Assembly: GCF_014200505.1 (NCBI RefSeq)
Contig: NZ_JACHBX010000002.1
Coordinates: 1 to 64,000, forward strand
DNA from: Massilia aurea
Lineage (GTDB): Bacteria; Pseudomonadota; Gammaproteobacteria; Burkholderiales; Burkholderiaceae_D
Length of the DNA stretch: 64,000 bases
Reading direction: 5' to 3'
In this document: positions 40,806-50,478 of the stretch, piece after piece
Layout: each line of letters begins with the position of its first letter
Position numbering within the stretch: the first letter of the stretch is position 1
The notes under the pieces: model-generated
The model's database searches: none
What the model was told of the DNA's origin: nothing
Seen by the model: the letters and a program-made list of their open reading frames with translations, nothing else
Translations under genes and position numbers: made by a program

Positions 40806-41675
40806 ATGCATTACATTCGCTGCGGTACCGGCAAGCCCTTGCTACTGATTCATGGCCTCGGTGGTCATTGGCAGAGCTGGAATCCCATCCTGGCTGATCT
40901 TGCGACCAAGCGCGAAGTCATTGCGGTGGACCTCCCCGGCTTTGGCCAGACGCCAAGACTGGCTGGCGAAACCTCGATCGGCACCCTGGCAGATGAAACC
41001 GCTGCCTTTCTCCAGGCCCATGGCTTGACGGGGATCGACGCAGTCGGCAGCTCGATGGGTGCGCGGCTGGTGCTGGAACTGGCGCGGCGCGGTGGCATCA
41101 TTGGCGGCGCGGTGGCACTCAATCCGGGCGGGTTCTGGCAGGGATGGGAGCGTCACGCGTTCTTCAGCTCGATCTACCTGTCGATCCGGCTGCTGCGGCT
41201 GCTGCGCCCCGTGTTGCCGGCGGTCTGCGCCAATCCAGTCTGCCGCGCTTTGCTGCTGGCGCAATTCTCTTCCCGGCCAACGAAGTTGGCCCCGGACATC
41301 GTGACCGATGAATTGTGCAGCTATGTGGCCTCGCCGGTGTTTGACGAAATGCTCGCTCAGCTTGCCTATGGCGAAGAGCAGCAAGGTGCGCCCCGCAACA
41401 GCATCACGCAGCCGCTCGTCATTGGTTGGGGACGACGTGACCGGGTTTGCTTCCCCTGGCAGGCCAAGCGGGCACTGGCCATGTTCCCGGACGCTCAACT
41501 GCACTGGTTCGATCGCTGCGGCCATTTTCCACACTGGGATGCGCCAGCGGAAGCCGCGCAACTGATCTTGAGCGCATTGGGCGGCGCACGCACCACTGCT
41601 GCGACCGGACTTTCCTATGCGCGCGATGAGCGCCACGTTGAACAATCCCTGAGTCTGCAATTGGCTGCTCGCTGA
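40806..41675 (+). CDS. Alpha/beta hydrolase
   Basis: 289 residues from ATG 40806 (MHYIRCGTGKPLLLIHGLGG). Conserved alpha/beta-hydrolase elements: oxyanion-hole HGLGGHWQSW, nucleophile DAVGSSMGARLVLEL, acid in GWGRRDRVCFPWQ, His in RCGHFPHWD. No signal peptide. It has the shape of an esterase/epoxide-hydrolase-like enzyme, without clues to substrate. Not part of an obvious operon; the next gene is msrA after 188 bp. Confidence 0.9.
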   Translation: MHYIRCGTGKPLLLIHGLGGHWQSWNPILADLATKREVIAVDLPGFGQTPRLAGETSIGTLADETAAFLQAHGLTGIDAVGSSMGARLVLELARRGGIIGGAVALNPGGFWQGWERHAFFSSIYLSIRLLRLLRPVLPAVCANPVCRALLLAQFSSRPTKLAPDIVTDELCSYVASPVFDEMLAQLAYGEEQQGAPRNSITQPLVIGWGRRDRVCFPWQAKRALAMFPDAQLHWFDRCGHFPHWDAPAEAAQLILSALGGARTTAATGLSYARDERHVEQSLSLQLAAR

Positions 41676-41863
41676 TGTTTAAGGCCCGGTACGTCGATGT
41701 GGCAAGCAGCGTCGCCTGCGTCGTTGCCTGGCCTGTTGAATGCAACGACGCCGCTGGGCTGCGACGCTGTCATTTTTCAAAATGAAGGCAGGTGCGACGA
41801 CGAACGCGTCAACGTGGGAAGATAGACGTTATCGACTCACGATTATCCAAGCAAAGGAACTCA

Positions 41864-42379
41864 ATGACACAGCAAACTGAAACCGCAATCCTGGCCGGAG
41901 GCTGCTTCTGGGGCATGGAAGATCTGCTGCGCCGCATGCCTGGCGTGCTGTCCACGCGCGTCGGCTACACCGGCGGCGACGTGCCCAACGCGACCTACCG
42001 CAACCATGGCACGCACGCTGAGGCGCTAGAACTGGTGTTCGATCCAAGCAAGATCAGCTATCGCCGGATTCTCGAATTTTTCTTCCAGATCCACGATCCG
42101 ACTACCCCGAACCGCCAGGGCAATGACCGGGGCATGAGCTATCGCTCCGCCATCTATTATCTCGACGATGCACAAAAGCAGATGGCCGAGCAGACCATTG
42201 CCGACGTCGATGCCTCCGGCCTCTGGCCCGGCAAGGCGGTCACCGAGATCGCTGCAGCGGGGCCTTTCTGGGAAGCCGAACCGGAACACCAGGATTATCT
42301 GGAGCGCATTCCAAACGGATACACCTGCCACTTCATCCGCCCGGACTGGAAGCTGCCGGCGCGCCAGGAATTGACGTAA
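41864..42379 (+). CDS. msrA: Peptide methionine sulfoxide reductase A
   Basis: MsrA reduces methionine-S-sulfoxide in proteins. The start at 41864 ([20 protein letters not shown]) gives 171 residues; active-site Cys14 lies in GCFWG. Conserved segments: [34 protein letters not shown] and [13 protein letters not shown], together with the Glu and Tyr that surround the sulfoxide. A resolving cysteine may be that in [10 protein letters not shown] near the C-terminus. The protein appears cytoplasmic. msrB is not in the window. Confidence 0.95.
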   Translation: MTQQTETAILAGGCFWGMEDLLRRMPGVLSTRVGYTGGDVPNATYRNHGTHAEALELVFDPSKISYRRILEFFFQIHDPTTPNRQGNDRGMSYRSAIYYLDDAQKQMAEQTIADVDASGLWPGKAVTEIAAAGPFWEAEPEHQDYLERIPNGYTCHFIRPDWKLPARQELT

Positions 42380-42574
42380 TCCCAGTACCGCCGGGGCATG
42401 GGGTTGCCAGACGAGGATGCAATATCCCCGGGCCGGTAACTCCATGGAAAAGCTGATGTAGCGACGTCAAGTTACACCGTATCTGCTTGATCCCGACCAT
42501 CGGTTGCACGCTGAAGCGGAACTCCAACGGATGAACTCCAGTCCAAAAAGGACGTTCATTCCGGAGGTGCAACC

Positions 42575-43531
42575 ATGAGATCTGTCTTGAAGTGGCTGGG
42601 TGCGTTGAGTCTGGCGGTTCTTCTGTCGTCCTGTGGAAGCAGTGACGACGATCTCGGCAACGTCGCCGAGGTCGCTCAAAAAAATGGTTTCACAGCATTG
42701 CTGGCGGCAGTCGACAAGGCAGGCATTGCCAGTACATTGACCGCGGCGAATGCCGACCTGACGGTTCTGGCCCCCACCGACGCGGCCTTCGGCGCACTGG
42801 CGACACAGCTCGGCTTTGCCAACGCCGGCGCCATGGTGGCGGCACTGCCAGCGGCCGACCTGGGCAAGATACTGCGCTACCATGTGATCCCCGGGGCCAG
42901 GTCCTCGGCGGCGCTAAGCACTGCCGGCGCAACCCTCGCAACAGCCTACGTCTTCGACGGCGCAGCTGCCCGGCTCGCACTGAACACGTCATCCGGCGTG
43001 GCATTCACCGACGCCGTCCTGGCCAGGGCCAGCGTGACGACGGCCAATGTGTACGCCGACAACGGCATCATCCACGGGATCGACAAGGTCCTGATACCAC
43101 CCGGCGTGCTCAATGTCGTACAGATGGCCCAGACCAATCCGGCATCTTTCAGCTCGCTCGTCGGCGCAGTCGTGGCAACCGGTCTGGCACCTGCGCTCAG
43201 TGCAAGCGGCCCCTTTACCGTCTTCGCACCCAACAATGCCGCATTCGCCTCGGCACCCACGGGCCTGACAAGGTCACAGCTCACGTCGGTCCTGACGTAT
43301 CACGTGCTGCCGGCACAGGTCCTGTCTACTGCCATACCGTTCGGCACGCCGGTGGCGACTCTGGCGACGACAGCCCTCGACGGGTCAACGGTCCCGGCCC
43401 AGACCATCACCATCAACCGCAATCTGACGATCACCGACACTACGGCGGTGCCGGCCACCATCCTGGCAACGGACGTCCGCGCCAGCAACGGCGTCATTCA
43501 TGTCATCGGAAAGGTGTTGATTCCTAGATAG
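42575..43531 (+). CDS. Lipoprotein with two fasciclin (FAS1) domains
   Basis: 318 residues. The N-terminus is a lipoprotein signal with lipobox LLSSC followed by GSSDDD. Two FAS1 repeats are clear: first LTVLAPTDAAFGAL ... LRYHVIPG ... VYADNGIIHGIDKVLIPPG; second FTVFAPNNAAFASAP ... LTYHVLPAQ ... RASNGVIHVIGKVLIPR. FAS1 domains mediate adhesion and protein-protein contacts at surfaces. The GGAGGTGCAACC preceding the ATG is a strong ribosome-binding site. An imperfect inverted repeat (GAACTCCAGTCC / GGACGTTC) lies just upstream. Confidence 0.92.
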   Translation: MRSVLKWLGALSLAVLLSSCGSSDDDLGNVAEVAQKNGFTALLAAVDKAGIASTLTAANADLTVLAPTDAAFGALATQLGFANAGAMVAALPAADLGKILRYHVIPGARSSAALSTAGATLATAYVFDGAAARLALNTSSGVAFTDAVLARASVTTANVYADNGIIHGIDKVLIPPGVLNVVQMAQTNPASFSSLVGAVVATGLAPALSASGPFTVFAPNNAAFASAPTGLTRSQLTSVLTYHVLPAQVLSTAIPFGTPVATLATTALDGSTVPAQTITINRNLTITDTTAVPATILATDVRASNGVIHVIGKVLIPR

Positions 43532-43755
43532 GTGCACGTCCAGCCATGGCAGCGCTGCGGCGACTAGTTCAGGACCGGGCGCAGACCAACCAGGCAATAC
43601 AGACTAAGCGGCATGCCTGTACTGACACTACCGGCTGCCAGCGTCCATGACGTTGACGACACCCTTGCACCCGGCGATACTCGTTGCTCTTCGACCAATA
43701 CGATGCACGTTGCATGCTCGTCATCGGTCCCTGACGCGAATAACCTGGAGCGCGC

Positions 43756-45006
43756 ATGCCGCCTGTTTCTGCTGCCATGATTACCAACGATGCCGTCGTG
43801 TTCGGCATGCTTGCCGCCATACTCGGTACCGTCCTGTGGACCGCAGCGCGCCCGGATGGTTTCTGGAAAAAGTTCTACAGCTATGTACCCGCCCTGCTGC
43901 TGTGCTACCTGCTGCCTTCGCTACTGAACACGCTTGGCATCATCGACGGTGCGGCCTCAAGCCTCTACCCGATGGCGCGCGACTATCTGCTGCCCAGTTC
44001 TCTCGTGCTGCTGTGCGTGGCAATCGACTTCAAGGCGATCGTGCGGCTCGGTCCCAAGGCAATCATCATGTTCCTGACCGGCACGGTTGGCGTCATGCTT
44101 GGCGCCCTCGTGTCGTTCGAGGCCATGCGCGTGATCCATCCCGAGACAGTGGCCGGTGACACCTGGCGCGGCATGACCACGGTGGCCGGGTCCTGGATTG
44201 GCGGCGGCGCCAACCAGGCCGCCATGCGCGAGGTCTTCGACGTCGATGCCACGATGTTCGGCCAGTTCGTCGCGGTCGATGTGCTGGTAGGTAATTTGTG
44301 GACGGCCGTGTTGCTGTTCCTTGCCAGCCGCGCCCGGGTATTCGATCGCTGGACAGGCGCGGACCTCACGGCGCTGAACCGCTTGCGGGACAGCATCGAG
44401 CAATACCAGGCGCAGCATGCGCGGATTCCGACGCTGGCCGACATCATGGTGATTCTTGCCATTGGCCTGGGCGCAACCGGCCTGTCCCATTTTCTGTCGG
44501 AGCTGCTGGTCGGGTGGATCACGTCCCTGCCCGCCGAATGGCGCCTGCAGGATTACAGCCTGACGTCGGGCTTTTTCTGGATCGTCGTGATCGCCACCAC
44601 CATCGGTTTGCTGCTCAGCTTTACCAAGGCCCGCACGTTCGAAGGCGCTGGGGCTTCGCGTATCGGCTCAGTGATGCTGTACGTGCTGGTCGCCACGATC
44701 GGCATGCAGATGGACCTGAGTGCTCTGGTCGATCGCCCCTGGCTGTTCCTGCTGGGCCTGATCTGGATCGCGTTCCACGGCGGCTTGATGATCCTGATGG
44801 CCAAACTGATCCGGGCACCGCTCTTCATGATGGCGGTCGGCTCGCAAGCCAATATCGGCGCGGCAGCATCGGCGCCGGTGGTTGCCAGCGCCTTCCACCC
44901 GGCGCTCGCGCCGGTAGGCGTGTTGCTTGCCGTGCTGGGCTATGCACTGGGCACCTATGGCGCCTACATCACGGGGATTTCCCTGCGCGCGATTGCTGGC
45001 GGATAA
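43756..45006 (+). CDS. DUF819 family membrane protein
   Basis: 416 residues with about 10-12 hydrophobic segments. The family resemblance is to DUF819 (YjcL-like) permeases: NDAVVFGMLAAILGTVLW, FYSYVPALLLCYLLPSLLNT, GSWIGGGANQAAMREVF, MLYVLVATIGMQMDLSAL and GSQANIGAAASAPVVASAF. The glycine-rich GGGANQAA motif is typical of this transporter group, whose substrate is unknown. It stands alone between the fasciclin gene and the small membrane protein at 45.1 kb. Confidence 0.88.
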   Translation: MPPVSAAMITNDAVVFGMLAAILGTVLWTAARPDGFWKKFYSYVPALLLCYLLPSLLNTLGIIDGAASSLYPMARDYLLPSSLVLLCVAIDFKAIVRLGPKAIIMFLTGTVGVMLGALVSFEAMRVIHPETVAGDTWRGMTTVAGSWIGGGANQAAMREVFDVDATMFGQFVAVDVLVGNLWTAVLLFLASRARVFDRWTGADLTALNRLRDSIEQYQAQHARIPTLADIMVILAIGLGATGLSHFLSELLVGWITSLPAEWRLQDYSLTSGFFWIVVIATTIGLLLSFTKARTFEGAGASRIGSVMLYVLVATIGMQMDLSALVDRPWLFLLGLIWIAFHGGLMILMAKLIRAPLFMMAVGSQANIGAAASAPVVASAFHPALAPVGVLLAVLGYALGTYGAYITGISLRAIAGG

Positions 45007-45135
45007 GCACGGGCCGCTGGCGCGCGCGGCTTAAGGATGACATCGCCAGCAGGCTGTTAGAATTTGCGACAATCTTTCCCTGTTCTTTCCCTATTTATTT
45101 GCAGGAGTATTCAAATCCTCGGCTTTCTCGTCAAA

Positions 45136-45603
45136 ATGGCAATCGGCAAGCCAAAACTGGTGCTTGCCCTGGTAGTGGCGCTGCTGGCAGTGTTGGCTGG
45201 CACGATCACCTATACCGGCTACCTCGTGATCGGGGTCGTGGCCGAGTATCTCGGCACGGGCCGGTTCTTGGCCGGCTTGCTGCTTGGTATTCTGTTCGCC
45301 AGGTTTCCTTCGGTTAGCCAGGGCAAGCTGCGCCTCGTCGGCCTGCTGCCCAAGCCTGTCCGCCGGCCACTGATCATCACTCTGGTTGCACTGTGCCTGC
45401 TGTACTTCGTGTGGCAAGGCGAGTACGTGCCAGCCCTGTTCACCGGGTTTGTAACGACCTTTCTCGTTGCCTTCCCGTGGTTGCGCAAGACCCTGTTCGA
45501 TCGGGTGTCCTCGTCGTTCTTCAAGTTCATGCCTGGCCGACGCCCGCCTGAACGCAGCGACGATATGGTGATCGAAGGTGAATTCAAGGAACGCAAAGAG
45601 TAA
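45136..45603 (+). CDS. Small integral membrane protein of unknown function
   Basis: From ATG 45136 (MAIGKPKLVLALVVALLA) the product is 155 residues with three or more hydrophobic segments (VLALVVALLAVLAGTITYT, LIITLVALCLLYFVW, ALFTGFVTTFLVAFPWL) and a charged C-terminus ending EFKERKE. I recognise no family. The start is uncertain: a strong AGGAG at 45102-45106 lies too far from this ATG and is best placed for a non-ATG start (ATT 45108 or ATC 45114, in frame). Confidence 0.6.
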   Translation: MAIGKPKLVLALVVALLAVLAGTITYTGYLVIGVVAEYLGTGRFLAGLLLGILFARFPSVSQGKLRLVGLLPKPVRRPLIITLVALCLLYFVWQGEYVPALFTGFVTTFLVAFPWLRKTLFDRVSSSFFKFMPGRRPPERSDDMVIEGEFKERKE

Positions 45604-45723
45604 GGGCTGAGCGCCGCCGACAACGGGCGGCGACGCGTGCAGAAGGTGCAATCGCATCGCTCTGCATGCAAGCCGGATGGCGCTCAGTGGTATGCTGCGC
45701 CCTTAAACTCCGAAGCCAATGCC

Positions 45724-46266
45724 ATGACCAATAAAAAACAGCCTTCCGCCCGCCAGCCAGCCGAGACGCCCGCCGGCCGGACTGAAAATCCCTTCCTCGA
45801 CGTCGAGTTCTACCAGCGCATGCGCGACTACACCGAGCGCGACGCCGCCTTTTCGAAGGAGCTCAAGGCCATCGGCGACAGCGGCGCAGGCAAGCACAGC
45901 ACCGACATCCGCGAGGCGCCGTCACTGCAATTGCTGCGCGCCGTCGTCAAGAAAGGCTTGTCGCTGGAGACCATGTTGGGCCGCATGGCGCAAGGTGTGG
46001 AACTGGGCTTGTGGGAACCATGGATGAGCGCCTTCGGCATCGAAATCCGCGGCGTCAACTACGCAAAAGCAGAGCAGCGCAATGCCCGCCTGGCGCTCGA
46101 CATGAGCCTGGCGTGCAAGGTCAATTCGGTGTTTGCCAATGCAGGCGTCGTCAACTGGCGCAGCCTGGTGGCGCAGGACTGCGCGCAGATCCAGATCGAC
46201 AAGCCGACCGAGAAATCCGGCGCCAAGGTCTACGCCATCTTCTTCCTGGATGCGCCAGGAAAGTGA
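45724..46266 (+). CDS. Protein of unknown function
   Basis: 180 residues from ATG 45724, which follows GAAGCCAATGCC. No signal peptide and no cysteine pattern; N-terminal 25 residues are polar and proline-rich, then FYQRMRDYTERDAAFSKELKA and a helical body (LLRAVVKKGLSLETMLGRMA, LWEPWMSAFGIEIRGVNYAK). It looks like a soluble, mostly helical protein. I recognise no family. The gene is followed by the histidine phosphatase gene 61 bp later, perhaps in one transcript. Confidence 0.6.
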   Translation: MTNKKQPSARQPAETPAGRTENPFLDVEFYQRMRDYTERDAAFSKELKAIGDSGAGKHSTDIREAPSLQLLRAVVKKGLSLETMLGRMAQGVELGLWEPWMSAFGIEIRGVNYAKAEQRNARLALDMSLACKVNSVFANAGVVNWRSLVAQDCAQIQIDKPTEKSGAKVYAIFFLDAPGK

Positions 46267-46327
46267 TTTTTAACAGCGTGATGCGTACCATCTGATCATT
46301 CAACCGGCCCCGCCACCGAGAGCCCCC

Positions 46328-46900
46328 ATGGACCGACGCCACTTTCTGGCCGCACTGGCGGCATGCGCAGCGCCCGTTGCCGGTGCCGCCACATCACCAT
46401 GGCCGCTGCTCCAGCGCGGTGGCTACGTCATCCTGATGCGCCATGCCGCGACGGTGCCGGGTATCGGCGATCCGCCCGGTTTCAAGCTCGGCGTGTGCAG
46501 TACCCAGCGCAACCTGTCGCAGTCGGGTCGCGCGGATGCCACCAAAATCGGCGCAGCCTTTCGCAAGCATGGGGTGCCGCTTGGCCCGGTGCTGTCAAGC
46601 CACTGGTGCCGCTGCGTCGATACCGCCCGGCTTGCGTTTGGCCGGGTCGAGCCCAGCGAGATGGTTGACTCAATGTTCCAGGATGAGGATGCGGCGCGCG
46701 AGCGCAAGCTGGCGCAGCTGCGCACCTATCTGGCGCAGTACAAGGATCCCGGCAACCTGGTGCTGGTGACCCATGACGTAAACATCCGCGCACTGGTTGG
46801 CAAGTACGTCGAACAGGGCGACGTCGTCATCGCTACCCGCAGCCCCGATGGTGCCTTGCGCATCGAGACGACAGTGCCGGTGGCACAGCTGACGGGCTGA
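46328..46900 (+). CDS. Histidine phosphatase family exported protein
   Basis: 190 residues with an N-terminal signal (MDRRHFLAALAACAAP, possible Tat-like RR). Phosphatase signature VILMRHAATVPGIGDP contains the phospho-accepting His; VLSSHWCRCVDTARLAFG supplies Arg-containing segment; VLVTHDVNIRALVG the second His. The SixA/phosphoglycerate-mutase-like fold fits. Substrate unknown; the export suggests a periplasmic phosphomonoesterase. Confidence 0.86.
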   Translation: MDRRHFLAALAACAAPVAGAATSPWPLLQRGGYVILMRHAATVPGIGDPPGFKLGVCSTQRNLSQSGRADATKIGAAFRKHGVPLGPVLSSHWCRCVDTARLAFGRVEPSEMVDSMFQDEDAARERKLAQLRTYLAQYKDPGNLVLVTHDVNIRALVGKYVEQGDVVIATRSPDGALRIETTVPVAQLTG

Positions 46901-46906
46901 CCTTCC

Positions 46907-47605
46907 CTACCAGGGCAATTCAGCGCCGTTGTACGACCTGAACGAGCCGCTGTCGGCCGGCGTCAGCGCATCGAGTACCTGCAGCATGTCGGCAGCAGCG
47001 GCCTCGGCCGGTCGCCCGATAATCTCACCACGAAACGGTTTCGACAGCCGTGAATTCACGGTCCCCGGATGCAGGGCGACCAGCACACTGTTCTTCTGCG
47101 TGCGCGCCACTTCGATCGCCGCGGTTTTTATCAGCATGTTCAGGGCCGCCTTCGAAGCGCGGTAGCTGTACCAGCCACCCAGGCGGTTGTCGCCGATGCT
47201 GCCCACCTTGGCGGACAACATGGCCATGATGGCGCGCTCGCCTGCCAGCAACGGCGCAAAATGGCGCATGGCCAGCGCCGGACCAAAGGTGTTCGCCATG
47301 AAGGTTGCCTGCATCTGCGGATAGTTCAGGTCGGCCAGGCGCTTCTCGGGCATCGTTGCGCCGTCGTGCAGCACACCGGTCGCATTCACGATCAGGTGGT
47401 AGCGCGGCCCGTTGGCAAGCGCCTGCGCCGCGTCGGCAACACTGGCCTCGTTTGCGAAGTCGATCGCGGGCGTCGACTGGCGATGCAGCCCCCGCACCGA
47501 AGCGCAGCGTGGCGACTGTTCCAGCAGATCGACAAAGGCCGCGCCGATCGTCCCCGAGGCGCCGATGACCAGCGCATGAAATTGATCCGGCAAACTGTTC
47601 ATCAT
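46907..47605 (-). CDS. Short-chain dehydrogenase/reductase (C-factor type)
   Basis: The start is one of two adjacent ATGs (47605 or 47602), giving about 232 residues. The Rossmann glycine motif is VIGASGTIGAAF, the NAG-type segment is IVNATGVLHDG, and the catalytic YxxxK is GWYSYRASKAALNM with Ser upstream in MLSAKVGSIGD. The arrangement matches small SDRs such as CsgA-like 'C-factor'. Substrate unknown. It converges with the histidine phosphatase gene with 6 bp between stops. Confidence 0.86.
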   Translation of the reverse strand: MMNSLPDQFHALVIGASGTIGAAFVDLLEQSPRCASVRGLHRQSTPAIDFANEASVADAAQALANGPRYHLIVNATGVLHDGATMPEKRLADLNYPQMQATFMANTFGPALAMRHFAPLLAGERAIMAMLSAKVGSIGDNRLGGWYSYRASKAALNMLIKTAAIEVARTQKNSVLVALHPGTVNSRLSKPFRGEIIGRPAEAAAADMLQVLDALTPADSGSFRSYNGAELPW

Positions 47606-47777
47606 GATGTCGTGCTCCGCGGTTGTACGTGCATCGAGTGTACCGAAAGCAGGTCGTGCCATCACCGTCATGCGACGATAACGACGGGTCAATACGCGGG
47701 CTGACCCGCGCTGCTGCGCGGTCATTCCCTGCCAGCCCCATGCTATTCTTGCATCGCCCCGACCACCACGAGACCCC

Positions 47778-49559
47778 ATGACCCGCTCGCTTCCCCTGCT
47801 CCTGTGCACCCTGCTGTGCGCCGCCCTCCCCGCCATTGCCCAAGTCAAGACGCCGGCCACGCCGGAAAAAATGAACCAGCTGTACGCTGCCTACTGGGAA
47901 GACTACCTGCGCGAAAATCCGATCGCCGCGACCTTCAACGGCGACGCGCGCTACAACGATCGCTTCGGCCCTGTCTCGTCGGCCGAGGAGCGCAAGCAAA
48001 GCCGCGCGCTGTCGGAAAAATACCTCGCTGCCAGCGCCAAGTTCGATCCGGCGCCGCTGCCGGCCGAAGACCGCATCAGCTACGACTTGCTGCGCTATCG
48101 CCTGCAGCAGGTGCTCGACGGCCTGCGGTTCCCGTCCGATCTGGTGCCGGTGGACCAGTTCTCGGGCCTGCACCTGATGATGGCCCAACTGGGTTCCGGC
48201 GCCTCGACGCAGCCGTTCCAGACCGTTCAGGATTACGACAACTGGCTGGCGCGCGCTGCTGGCTATGCCCCGGCGGTCGACAACGTGATTGCCGACATGC
48301 GCCTCGGGATCAAGCAGGGCATCGTGATGCCGAAGGCCTTGATCAGCCGCGTCTTGCCGCAGCTCGAGAGTGTCGGCAGCGATGATCTGGCGACCAGCAC
48401 CTACATGGGCCCGGTGAAGAAATTCCCGGCTTCGTTCAGCGCCGCCGACAAGGCGCGCCTGACCGATGCGTACGGCAAGCTGGTGCGCGAACAACTCGCG
48501 CCCGCCAACCGCAAGCTGCTCGCGTTCATGCGCGACACCTATTTGCCAGCAGGCCGCACCACGGCCGGCATCGGCGCCCTGCCCGGTGGCAAGGAATGGT
48601 ATGCCTTCCGCGCGCGCCAGTCGACCACGACCGACCTGACGCCGGCGCAGATCCACGACATTGGCCTGTCCGAAGTAGCGCGCATCCGCGCCCAGTTCGA
48701 AGAAGCCAAGGTGCGCGTGGGCTTCAAGGGCACGCTCAGGCAGTTTTTCGATCACCTGAACAATGCGCCCGAGCTGCGCTTCAAGTCGCGCGAAGAAATC
48801 CAGGCGGCCTATGAAGGCGTGCGGCCGCAGGTCGAGGCCAAGGTAGGCCAGCTGTTCGCGAATGTGCCGAAAGCGCCGTTCGAGATTCGCCCGGTCGAAG
48901 CGTTCCGCGAAGTGAGCGCGGCGCCGGCGTCGTACCAGCGCGGCTCGGTCGACGGCAAGCGGCCCGGCATCTTCTATTACAACGCCTACAAGCCCGAGAC
49001 GCGCACGCGCTTCACCACCAATGCGTTCTTCCTGCACGAGGCGATTCCCGGCCACCACTTCGAGCGCAGCCTGGCGCAGGAAACGACCGGCCTGCCGGCT
49101 TTCCGCCGCTTTGGCGGCAGCACCGCGTTTTCGGAAGGCTGGGGCCTGTACAGCGAAATGCTGGGCCAGGAAATCGGCATGTACGACGACCCGTGGCAGT
49201 GGATCGGCCGCCTGACGGCCGAAATCTGGCGCGGCGTGCGCCTGGTGGTCGACACCGGCATCCACGAGAAAGGCTGGACGCGCGAACAGGCCATCGCCTA
49301 CTTCATGGACAACGTGCCGCAGAACGAAGTGACGGCGGTGCAGGAAGTCGAGCGCTATATCGCGGTGCCGGGCCAGGCGCTGAGCTACAAGATCGGTGAA
49401 CTCAAGCTGCGCGAATTGCGCTCCCGCGCTGAAAAGACGCTGGGCAAGGACTTCGACCTGCGCGCCTTCCACAACGAGGTGCTGTCGCACGGCGCGGTGC
49501 CGCTCGACGTGCTGGAAGCGGCGACCGATCGCTGGATCGCGGCGCAGAAGAAAAGCTGA
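47778..49559 (+). CDS. DUF885 family exported protein (metallopeptidase-like)
   Basis: 593 residues with a signal peptide ending IAQV. DUF885 proteins are long helical bundles; the metal-binding motif HEAIPGHHFE lies at about residue 420, the follow-up FSEGWGLYSEMLGQEIG supplies a third ligand Glu. The family resembles M3/neurolysin-like zinc peptidases, although activity is seldom shown. N-terminal part: MNQLYAAYWEDYLRENPIAAT. It converges with the gene at 49567. Confidence 0.85.
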   Translation: MTRSLPLLLCTLLCAALPAIAQVKTPATPEKMNQLYAAYWEDYLRENPIAATFNGDARYNDRFGPVSSAEERKQSRALSEKYLAASAKFDPAPLPAEDRISYDLLRYRLQQVLDGLRFPSDLVPVDQFSGLHLMMAQLGSGASTQPFQTVQDYDNWLARAAGYAPAVDNVIADMRLGIKQGIVMPKALISRVLPQLESVGSDDLATSTYMGPVKKFPASFSAADKARLTDAYGKLVREQLAPANRKLLAFMRDTYLPAGRTTAGIGALPGGKEWYAFRARQSTTTDLTPAQIHDIGLSEVARIRAQFEEAKVRVGFKGTLRQFFDHLNNAPELRFKSREEIQAAYEGVRPQVEAKVGQLFANVPKAPFEIRPVEAFREVSAAPASYQRGSVDGKRPGIFYYNAYKPETRTRFTTNAFFLHEAIPGHHFERSLAQETTGLPAFRRFGGSTAFSEGWGLYSEMLGQEIGMYDDPWQWIGRLTAEIWRGVRLVVDTGIHEKGWTREQAIAYFMDNVPQNEVTAVQEVERYIAVPGQALSYKIGELKLRELRSRAEKTLGKDFDLRAFHNEVLSHGAVPLDVLEAATDRWIAAQKKS

Positions 49560-49566
49560 GCTGCGG

Positions 49567-50442
49567 CTAGTTACCGCCCTGCGCCTGGGCCATCTCGATC
49601 GCGGGCAAGGTGACCGTCAGAAATGACGACACCTGCCCGATGAGTTCGGCAGCTTGCTGCCGGACTTGCCCCATCTGCAGGATCGACAGCTCGGCCTGGC
49701 GCACTGCCTGCTGGAGCAGCGTGCGGCGCTGCACGAGCGCGTCGAGCAAGGCAACATCGGCCGAATCGCCGGCCAGTGTCGAGACCACAGCCAGCGTGGC
49801 CGAATGCAGGCTCAGGTTCTGCGCCGACGCTTCCAGATTGCGCGTGGCGACATCGCTGTCGGCGATCAGCTGCACCAGTTGCGCGCGGGCAGACGTCAAG
49901 GCCGGCTTGAATTCGACGGGCGACGTCGCCCGGCGAAACAGCTTGCCGAACATGCCCGCCGGCGCGCGGGTGGTCTCGAGCGCAGCATCGAGCAACGCCG
50001 GCACCGCCATCTGCGTGAACGACAGCACCAGCTCGGTCACGGGCCGCAGCAATGCAGCCTGCTCCATCAGCGGCGCCTCGCCCCATTCCGTTACCAAAGA
50101 GAGCTTGACCGGCAGGATGCGGCGGAACAAGGCGGCAAAGCGTTGTTCGGCGTGCGCAAACAAGACCGGATAGTCGGCCCTGGTAATGGCCAGCGCGTCG
50201 CGCACCGCCGGGTGATCTTCACTGTCGAACAGCGCCCTGGGCGCAGCCTTCGCAGTAGCGCCTGACGCCGCCGGGACGGCTGGCAGGTCGTCGAATGACA
50301 GCGGCCTGGGCGGGCTGTGGCGCACGGGCGGCGCCGATTCGGCATGCGTGTCGCCGAAATCGAGCGCGCGCGGCGTGGCCGGCGCCTCCACCGGATCGGG
50401 AGGCGCCTCGGCCGCCTCACCGAAATCAAATGGCTTGGGCAT
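49567..50442 (-). CDS. TerD-associated protein of unknown function
   Basis: 291 residues from ATG 50442. The N-terminal 60 residues are proline/alanine-rich with three repeated FDFG/LDFGD/LSFDD motifs, then a helical body (DYPVLFAHAEQRFAALFRRIL, TLLQQAVRQAELSILQMG). It resembles a membrane-remodelling or TelA-like coiled-coil companion but I recognise no family. It is downstream of the TerD gene by 36 bp, in the same direction, so the two are likely co-transcribed with the TelA gene. Confidence 0.6.
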   Translation of the reverse strand: MPKPFDFGEAAEAPPDPVEAPATPRALDFGDTHAESAPPVRHSPPRPLSFDDLPAVPAASGATAKAAPRALFDSEDHPAVRDALAITRADYPVLFAHAEQRFAALFRRILPVKLSLVTEWGEAPLMEQAALLRPVTELVLSFTQMAVPALLDAALETTRAPAGMFGKLFRRATSPVEFKPALTSARAQLVQLIADSDVATRNLEASAQNLSLHSATLAVVSTLAGDSADVALLDALVQRRTLLQQAVRQAELSILQMGQVRQQAAELIGQVSSFLTVTLPAIEMAQAQGGN

Positions 50443-50478
50443 CAGCAAACGGTGGGCGAGCAGCGCGCGGGGTCGGCC

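Noticed and set aside
47025..49490. 821-codon minus-strand frame opposite the DUF885 gene
   Set aside because: It overlaps two real genes, including the SDR on the same strand in another frame, and shows no conserved motifs.
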